From Archangium sp. (GTDB lineage: Bacteria > Myxococcota > Myxococcia > Myxococcales > Myxococcaceae): a stretch of 55,866 nt of DNA. The DNA lies in contig JAUYRZ010000050.1 of assembly GCA_030695565.1 (NCBI GenBank), positions 1 through 55,866 on the forward strand. Direction: 5' to 3'. A program made the translations under genes and the position numbers. Position 1 is the first letter of the stretch. The number at the start of each line of letters is the position of its first letter. This document shows positions 51,308-55,866 of this stretch, in pieces. The notes under the pieces are model-generated. The model saw nothing but the letters and a program-made list of their open reading frames with translations. It was not told where the DNA came from and searched no databases.

Positions 51308-52771
51308 ATGAACCGATGGACGGTGGTGATCGGCGCACCCGGGAGGACCTGGTCGGTCGAGTTGCCCGGCGGCCGCAGCGCGGTGGTCGGTCAGGCCAAA
51401 GGCAGCGCGCTCGAGATCACCGACGCCGGAGTCGCCGATCGTCACGTGTCGTTGTTGCCGCGAGACGAAGGCGTGGTGGTCGAGCCGCTGCGAGGTGGCG
51501 GTGAGGTGTTGATCAACGACGTACCCGCCAGCGCGCAGAGCGTGGTGCGCTCGGGAGACGAACTGCGAATCGGTGAAGCGCGGTTGCTCTTCACCATCGT
51601 TCCCACGGCGCCTCAGCCGAGGCCGCGCATGACGGGGCCGGAAGAGCTGATGAGCCGGCTGGAAGAAGAAGTGCGACGCGCCGGCATCGCGCGGCCGTTG
51701 GGCCTGGTGCTGGTCGCGTCACCCGGCCTCAACGTCGCCGCCCGGCAAGCGCTCGTGCGGCGCGTGGTCGACGAGGTGCAGCGCACGGGTGGTACTGCGT
51801 GTTTCGGCGAGCTGACCAGCGAAGTGCTCGCGGTGGTGTTGCCGGAAGTCGCGGCGACGGCCTTGAGCACGCTCTTCACCCGCTTGCCCGAGTTGGTCGG
51901 ACCGCGAGCCGCCGTCGCCGTGGCGCGCGCACCTGAAGACGGTCTCGACGCGGAGACGCTGCTGGGCGTCTGTTGGGATTCGTTGATGGGCGAGGCGGCG
52001 GAGCGGGGTGAGCCGGTCTACGTCGACGCGTCGATGGTGCGGCTGGCGGGGCTCTTCGAGTCGCTCACGGGCGATGAAGGCGCAGTCTGCGCAGTGGGCT
52101 CCCCGGGATCCGGCAGGCGCACCTTGCTCGAGGGTCTCGCGAGAGCCGCAGGACGGCGCCTCTTCGTGGTCTCTGCGCTCGACGGACCCGCTCTGACACG
52201 CGCCGTTGCCCGGACCGGCGACTGGGTGCTCGCGCGCGACGTCGATCGACTCGAGCTGACGGCACTTCGTGAACTGGTCTCCCGAACGAAGACACGCCTG
52301 CTCGCCACGGCGACGCGAGCGCCCGCGGGGAATCACTTTCTCCACGTGATTGAAGTGCCGCCGCTGAGTGCGCGCCGTGACGACGTGCTGCCGCTCGCCG
52401 AAGCGTTCGTCTCACGTGCGCGAGTCGCCGTCGGACGCCCTCGGCTCACCCTGAGCGCCGAGGCCCGCACGATGCTGCAGGCATGGCGGTGGCCGGGCAA
52501 CGTGCGTGAGTTGGCGAACGTGCTGGCCCGCGCAGCCCGAGCCGCCGTGCGCGACGAAATCGGCCGCGATGCTCTGCCTGCGCGCATGTCGAACGAAGCG
52601 CCCGCCGACGATTTCCGGGGTGCGATGGAATCAGCCGAACGCGAGGTACTGCTGGAGACGCTCGCGAGAACACGCTGGAATGTCTCCGCCGCCGCGCTGC
52701 GTCTGGGCATGCCGCGAAGAACGATCGTTCACCGCATGGCGAAGCTCGGCCTCAAACGACCAGCCCGATGA
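51308..52771 (+). CDS. Degenerate FHA - GGDEF-like - AAA+ - Fis HTH regulator
   Basis: 487 residues. An N-terminal FHA-like domain (about 18-98) has lost the usual GR and SRRH motifs (VGQ, ADRH). A central stretch (about 125-225) resembles a degenerate GGDEF: FGELTSEVLAVVLPE for the active-site strand and VAVARAPEDGLDAETLLG for the IGVA-PEDG segment. An AAA+ core follows with altered Walker A GSPGSGRRTLLE and no GAFTGA, then WPGNVREL, and a Fis-type HTH (about 450-485). Descent from sigma-54 activators is likely, but sigma-54 contact is not. It probably works with the adjacent kinase. Confidence 0.8.
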   Translation: MNRWTVVIGAPGRTWSVELPGGRSAVVGQAKGSALEITDAGVADRHVSLLPRDEGVVVEPLRGGGEVLINDVPASAQSVVRSGDELRIGEARLLFTIVPTAPQPRPRMTGPEELMSRLEEEVRRAGIARPLGLVLVASPGLNVAARQALVRRVVDEVQRTGGTACFGELTSEVLAVVLPEVAATALSTLFTRLPELVGPRAAVAVARAPEDGLDAETLLGVCWDSLMGEAAERGEPVYVDASMVRLAGLFESLTGDEGAVCAVGSPGSGRRTLLEGLARAAGRRLFVVSALDGPALTRAVARTGDWVLARDVDRLELTALRELVSRTKTRLLATATRAPAGNHFLHVIEVPPLSARRDDVLPLAEAFVSRARVAVGRPRLTLSAEARTMLQAWRWPGNVRELANVLARAARAAVRDEIGRDALPARMSNEAPADDFRGAMESAEREVLLETLARTRWNVSAAALRLGMPRRTIVHRMAKLGLKRPAR

Positions 52772-52971
52772 CGGCGGCTTTCTGCGCTGCGCACATCGGG
52801 CTGCTGCTTCCCGGATCGGTAGGGCGGCTGTAGAGTTGTTTACGGATTAGAGCGTGAGCTCTTGATTCAACTACGCTCACAAACGAACATCGAACCGCCG
52901 AATAAACCGGCAACCGGCACGGCAATAGGAGAACTCAGCCCCCACGAATCAAGTCTGCGGTGGGTGAACCG

Positions 52972-53289
52972 CTAACCCCTCGGGAAGGCGGAGCGAAGAA
53001 TCAAACTCCATCCCCTCTCACGGGCGCTCGCCTCAAGCATAGAGACGAACCCTTCTACAGTGGCAATCGTGGGTCGATTCGAGTGGTCTGCAATCGTAAG
53101 GACAAAACCCAATATGCGGTGAATCGTTTCATTGCAGGATCGGGCCTCGCCGAACTTTTCCTCGAGAAAGTAGCCCCGAGCGAGAATTGTGAGTTCGTGG
53201 GCATAGACGAGAAGGAACTCTTGGCGTAACTCGTCTGACATAGCGACGAACTGAGTAGCCACGGTCGTAGCATCGGAACGATCACTCAC
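52972..53289 (-). CDS. Small helical protein of unknown function
   Basis: 105 residues from a GTG; GGGAG lies about 12 bases upstream. Largely helical: DELRQEFLLVYAHELTILARGYF, ARSCNETIHRILGFVLTI. No family was recognised. It lies in the less GC-rich accessory region, downstream of the insertion sequence and, before that insertion, 3' of the barstar-like gene on the same strand. An antisense frame at 52960-53229 is less protein-like. Confidence 0.6.
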   Translation of the reverse strand: MSDRSDATTVATQFVAMSDELRQEFLLVYAHELTILARGYFLEEKFGEARSCNETIHRILGFVLTIADHSNRPTIATVEGFVSMLEASARERGWSLILRSAFPRG

Positions 53290-53411
53290 CGACTATCTCC
53301 CAACGAGTCCCTAGCTACAGGTTGTCCGGAAATTGAGCCACGTTTCCGAGGGCGCTGAAGCGCGCGAGGTGCGCGACGCGGAAAATCCCGCAGCAAATTC
53401 CGTCGCATACC

Positions 53412-53442
53412 CGAGGGGATCGACAAGCTCGATCCTCTCTGG
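53412..53442 (+). other. Hairpin in the insertion sequence leader
   Basis: GAGGGGATCGA CAAGC TCGATCCTCTC, a near-perfect stem about 35 bp before the transposase start; it may limit read-in translation. Confidence 0.45.
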
Positions 53443-53477
53443 CACCTCCTCGTGCGTGTCGTCAGAGGAGATTCGCC

Positions 53478-54869
53478 ATGAGCAAGAAGACGCGCGGCGG
53501 CAGCCGCCAGCCCGAGTTGTTCGGTCGCTCGAAGAGCCCCACGATTCCCATCGAGGAGAACCACCGACTTGTTCAACTGGCCGACAGGCTGGACTGGACG
53601 GAGTTGGAGCTGCGCGCCGAAAACATTCGGGCCAGCAAACTGAAGAATGGCGCTGGTCGGCCGCCACGGCTGCGCGCGCTCTTGGGCGCGATGGTGTTGA
53701 GAGCGACGAGGTACATGCCTTACCGAGTACTGGCCGACCAGATTCAGCACTACGCGCCAGCGCGCTACCTCTGCGGCCTGACCGAGACGGAATGGTCGCC
53801 GGACCACAACACGCTCCACGACTTCATGGAGTTGATGGGGGAGGAGGGAATCCGCTTCATCAACGAGTACGCGGTGGAGTGGGCGGTGGAGGAGAAGCTG
53901 GCCGACCCGAAGGTGTTGGTCGCGGATACGACGGCGCAGGAGGCGGCGATCCCGCATCCGAACGAAATTGGGTTGATGGCTGGCTTCCTGACGACGGTCG
54001 CCGCGGCGAGCCCTTCTGCTGGCGAGGTCTTCAAGGAGTTCGTTCAGGAGGCGGCCCCGCACCTCGATGCTGCGAAGAAGACAGCGCGCGAGTACCGGCT
54101 GTTCGCCAAGACGAAGGAGCTCAAGAACAAGGTGATGGGGCAGATGGCGACCATCGTCGAGAAGGTGCAACGGCAGCTGAAGAGGGCGATCGCCGCCGCG
54201 GCGATGCAGACGGCGCGGGTGAGCAAGTACGGCAAGGTGGCGCGGGCGAAGGTGCATCAACTCCACGAGACGATGACGAAGCTCCTGCCTCAAATCCGCT
54301 ACTGGTTGAAGACGGGGTGGGTGGCTGCGGGAAAGGTCATCTCACTGCACGTCCCGGAGCTGTATTCCATCGTTCGAGGCAAGGTCGGCAAGACGGTGGA
54401 ATTCGGCCTGTCTTGGGGCATCCGCCGTCTCAAGGGCGGCTATCTGCTGGCGACGGTCGCGACGACGAAGAAGGAGTTGCTCGACGCCAGGTTCGCGCTG
54501 AGCGCCGTCGACGAGCACATCGCGCTCTTCGGCAAGCCGCCCATCGCGTACGCCTACGACCGTGGTGGCTGGAGCAAGGGCAACGTTGCCGCACTGAAGA
54601 AGAGGGGCGTGAAAGAAGTCGGGCTGGCCCCCCGAGGGAGGGCGGAGTGGAAGGTCAGCGAGGCCACCAGGAAGAAGCTCGTGAACGAGCGCGCGCAAGT
54701 CGAAGGTGGCATCGGAACCATCAAGCACGCGAAGTACGGTTTCAACCGGCCGGCTGCTCGCTCCGCGAGGATGATGGGCTTCTGCGGTCAATCCGCGACG
54801 CTGGGTTTCAACTTGAACAAGCTGGTGCGGGAGTTGGCGAAGAGGGAAAAGATGCAGTTGGTCGGCTGA
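53478..54869 (+). CDS. IS transposase (IS5/IS1182-like DDE)
   Basis: 463 residues, intact, start preceded by GAGGAG. The N-terminal RALLGAMVLRATRYMPYRVLADQ and WSPDHNTLHDF resemble the DUF772-type domain of IS5/IS1182 transposases. Putative catalytic residues: Asp in VLVADTTAQEA (about 150), Asp in YAYDRGG (about 360), Glu in AQVEGGIGTIKHAKYGF (about 410). A Lys/Arg-rich central region likely binds DNA. No frameshift, so it could be active. Confidence 0.9.
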   Translation: MSKKTRGGSRQPELFGRSKSPTIPIEENHRLVQLADRLDWTELELRAENIRASKLKNGAGRPPRLRALLGAMVLRATRYMPYRVLADQIQHYAPARYLCGLTETEWSPDHNTLHDFMELMGEEGIRFINEYAVEWAVEEKLADPKVLVADTTAQEAAIPHPNEIGLMAGFLTTVAAASPSAGEVFKEFVQEAAPHLDAAKKTAREYRLFAKTKELKNKVMGQMATIVEKVQRQLKRAIAAAAMQTARVSKYGKVARAKVHQLHETMTKLLPQIRYWLKTGWVAAGKVISLHVPELYSIVRGKVGKTVEFGLSWGIRRLKGGYLLATVATTKKELLDARFALSAVDEHIALFGKPPIAYAYDRGGWSKGNVAALKKRGVKEVGLAPRGRAEWKVSEATRKKLVNERAQVEGGIGTIKHAKYGFNRPAARSARMMGFCGQSATLGFNLNKLVRELAKREKMQLVG

Positions 54870-54996
54870 CCGAACGCGGTCGATGCGAAACATATGGTCA
54901 CGCGTCGGCCAGTCGATCGCGCAACATCAACGAAATCAAATAGATAACAGCCGATTTTCGGGGAAATGACTCGCCGAATTTCCGGACAACCTGTAG

Positions 54997-55050
54997 CTAG
55001 TGTGAGGCATTCACAATACGAACCGCCCGCGGAAGCTTGTTGATATGCAT
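54997..55050 (-). other. Very short ORF with good ribosome-binding site, ending at the IS target site
   Basis: MHINKLPRAVRIVNASH, 17 residues, preceded by AGGAG nine bases upstream. Its stop TAG is formed with the CTAG target and would also be present before the insertion. Either a leader peptide or a remnant of a decayed gene. Confidence 0.3.
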
Positions 55051-55094
55051 ATTTCCACGCTCCTTAAGAACTAGCGTGCGGGCATTTCCATTCA

Positions 55095-55208
55095 TCATTC
55101 GCCCCGTAAGTCGATGTGCGCAGGGCGTTCGGTATGGATGCACATCCTCGACTCACTCAGTAGCCGGCCCAAAGCCACCTCAACCGCATGCGTCAGTAAT
55201 ATCCGCAT
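55095..55208 (-). other. Short ORF downstream of the barstar-like gene
   Basis: 37 residues from the ATG at 55208 (MRILLTHAVEVALGRLLSES ...), stop overlapping a further ATG. Possible remnant: adjacent frames also look protein-like (MSAEVARRIFACGYY from the ATG overlapping the barstar stop), which suggests a frame-damaged gene. Confidence 0.3.
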
Positions 55209-55236
55209 GCAAATATTCGGCGAGCAACCTCGGCGC

Positions 55237-55674
55237 TCATTGAATCAGAGTGCACGGGGGGAGGAGGCCAGCCACCACCTTGCGGTCTCGCTCAGCGAAC
55301 ACCACAGATAGTTCGTGGGATGTCTTCCGTGGTCGCGCACTTGCTGACGCGAGGATGTCCACGTAGATACGAAGTTCCTTCTCAGAAAGTTGCGGCAGTT
55401 CGTCATGAATCAACATGACGGGACCCGCGGCAAGCCAGGATAAATCACAAAGGCAATCAGATAGCGCATCCCAGTTTCGACCGAAGTAGTTCGGAAAATC
55501 AAGAGCATCTTTCAGCAAGCTCATGAGTTGACCCTTGTCTGACACACCCCCAGGGACCCGCGCCACGAAGGCTGGCTCGATCAGAGGCATCCTCGGGTCG
55601 GCAACGAAACGAAAATTCGGCGGGAGCGCTCTCACTGGGGATTGGCGACCGCGACTATTTGTGCCGACAGCCAC
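55237..55674 (-). CDS. Barstar-family ribonuclease inhibitor (immunity protein-like)
   Basis: 145 residues from a GTG. The barstar core is clear: LLKDALDFPNYFGRNWDALSDCLCDL, where FPNYFGRNWDAL matches barstar's toxin-binding face. Barstar-type proteins neutralise secreted ribonucleases of barnase or polymorphic-toxin type. No ribonuclease is seen in the window; the gene upstream runs off the edge. GC content is lower than in the main chromosome, and an insertion sequence lies nearby. Confidence 0.85.
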   Translation of the reverse strand: MAVGTNSRGRQSPVRALPPNFRFVADPRMPLIEPAFVARVPGGVSDKGQLMSLLKDALDFPNYFGRNWDALSDCLCDLSWLAAGPVMLIHDELPQLSEKELRIYVDILASASARPRKTSHELSVVFAERDRKVVAGLLPPCTLIQ

Positions 55675-55705
55675 CCTGAAACTGGAACACCGAAGGCGCC
55701 TAAGG

Positions 55706-55866
55706 TTACCCTTGAAGTGACGCGGCTAGCACTACTGCGGTGAGAGGCCCGCGGGCGTGATCGACCACTCGGAGATGCAGGCTGTAAATCGCCTCTGCGA
55801 GCTGAGTTCCTGATCGCGGTTTTGTCCCTCTTGCTCGGCGTTTCGCTCGGTGATCGAAGGCGTGCA
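55706..55866 (-). CDS. Possible gene end at window edge
   Basis: An open minus-strand frame enters from the edge and ends RSGTQLAEAIYSLHLRVVDHARGPLTAVVLAASLQG-stop, 31 bp before the barstar-like start. It reads like the C-terminus of a protein; a toxin partner is conceivable but nothing in the visible part shows it. Confidence 0.35.
   Translation of the reverse strand, partial: HAFDHRAKRRARGTKPRSGTQLAEAIYSLHLRVVDHARGPLTAVVLAASLQG

Larger units (their letters stand above)
53315..54996. mobile_element. Complete insertion sequence with perfect 20-bp terminal inverted repeats and CTAG target duplication
   Basis: Ends read CTACAGGTTGTCCGGAAATT and its exact inverted complement, about 1.68 kb apart. 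They are flanked by CTAG at 53311-53314 and 54997-55000. Because CTAG is palindromic and the outward bases also match, the boundary could shift by a few bases. It encodes one transposase. The element sits between short ORFs and the small helical protein gene; the rejoined empty site would read ACTAGGGACT. Confidence 0.93.

Noticed and set aside
52960-53229. Plus-strand 89-residue frame
   Set aside because: Antisense to the helical minus-strand protein, which has better composition and a ribosome-binding site.
55037-55243. Plus-strand 68-residue frame
   Set aside because: No ribosome-binding site or domain, and it lies opposite coupled minus-strand ORFs.

Overview
The window is high-GC, gene-dense bacterial chromosome and looks like a myxobacterium (Myxococcota). 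The reasons are several Ser/Thr protein kinases (one with PEGA), FHA and PilZ proteins, long TPR proteins, a MYXO-CTERM-type C-terminal anchor, lipoproteins with Cys/Asp-rich modules, and relatives of the Myxococcus Glt envelope/gliding proteins. Names rest on motifs read by eye; no database search was possible.

Layout. 1-4.3 kb (minus): tldD-pmbA, a ParB-like protein and a partial lipoprotein. 4.4-8.4 kb (plus): an FHA/TM/TPR protein, a double cNMP-binding-fold protein and a small anchored protein. 8.5-16.7 kb: TPR protein, lipoprotein, membrane metalloprotease, PilZ and DUF192 proteins, coiled-coil membrane protein and VWA protein. 17-22.5 kb (plus): two outer-membrane beta-barrels and a periplasmic TPR protein (GltA/B/C-like), coupled to plsX and a HAD-like protein. 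22.7-28.6 kb: pcnB, YdjM-like and GYD proteins, dinB, an RluA-family synthase and a kinase. 28.8-34 kb (plus): uppS-cdsA-rseP, tsaB and an aspartate-semialdehyde-dehydrogenase-like protein without the catalytic Cys. 34-39 kb: MYXO-CTERM protein, outer-membrane protein, PKD lipoprotein and a zinc-ribbon kinase. 39-48 kb: a GT22-like transferase, then on the minus strand a GltI/AgmK-like protein, serS, four serine tRNAs, tRNA-Arg(ACG), tadA and the SRP RNA. 48-52.8 kb (plus): GT2, NodB deacetylase, a PEGA kinase and a degenerate FHA/GGDEF/AAA+/Fis regulator. 52.8-55.9 kb is visibly less GC-rich and accessory: a small unknown gene, a complete insertion sequence, short ORFs and a barstar-like immunity gene.

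The genes group by theme. Envelope and motility functions sit beside phospholipid, isoprenoid and lipoprotein-processing genes. The serine decoding set (serS plus four isoacceptors) sits beside tRNA-Arg(ACG) and TadA, the deaminase that matures it. Signalling proteins (kinases, FHA, PilZ, cNMP folds) are scattered throughout. A GC-rich palindromic repeat occurs at many gene ends, and once inside tsaB in frame.
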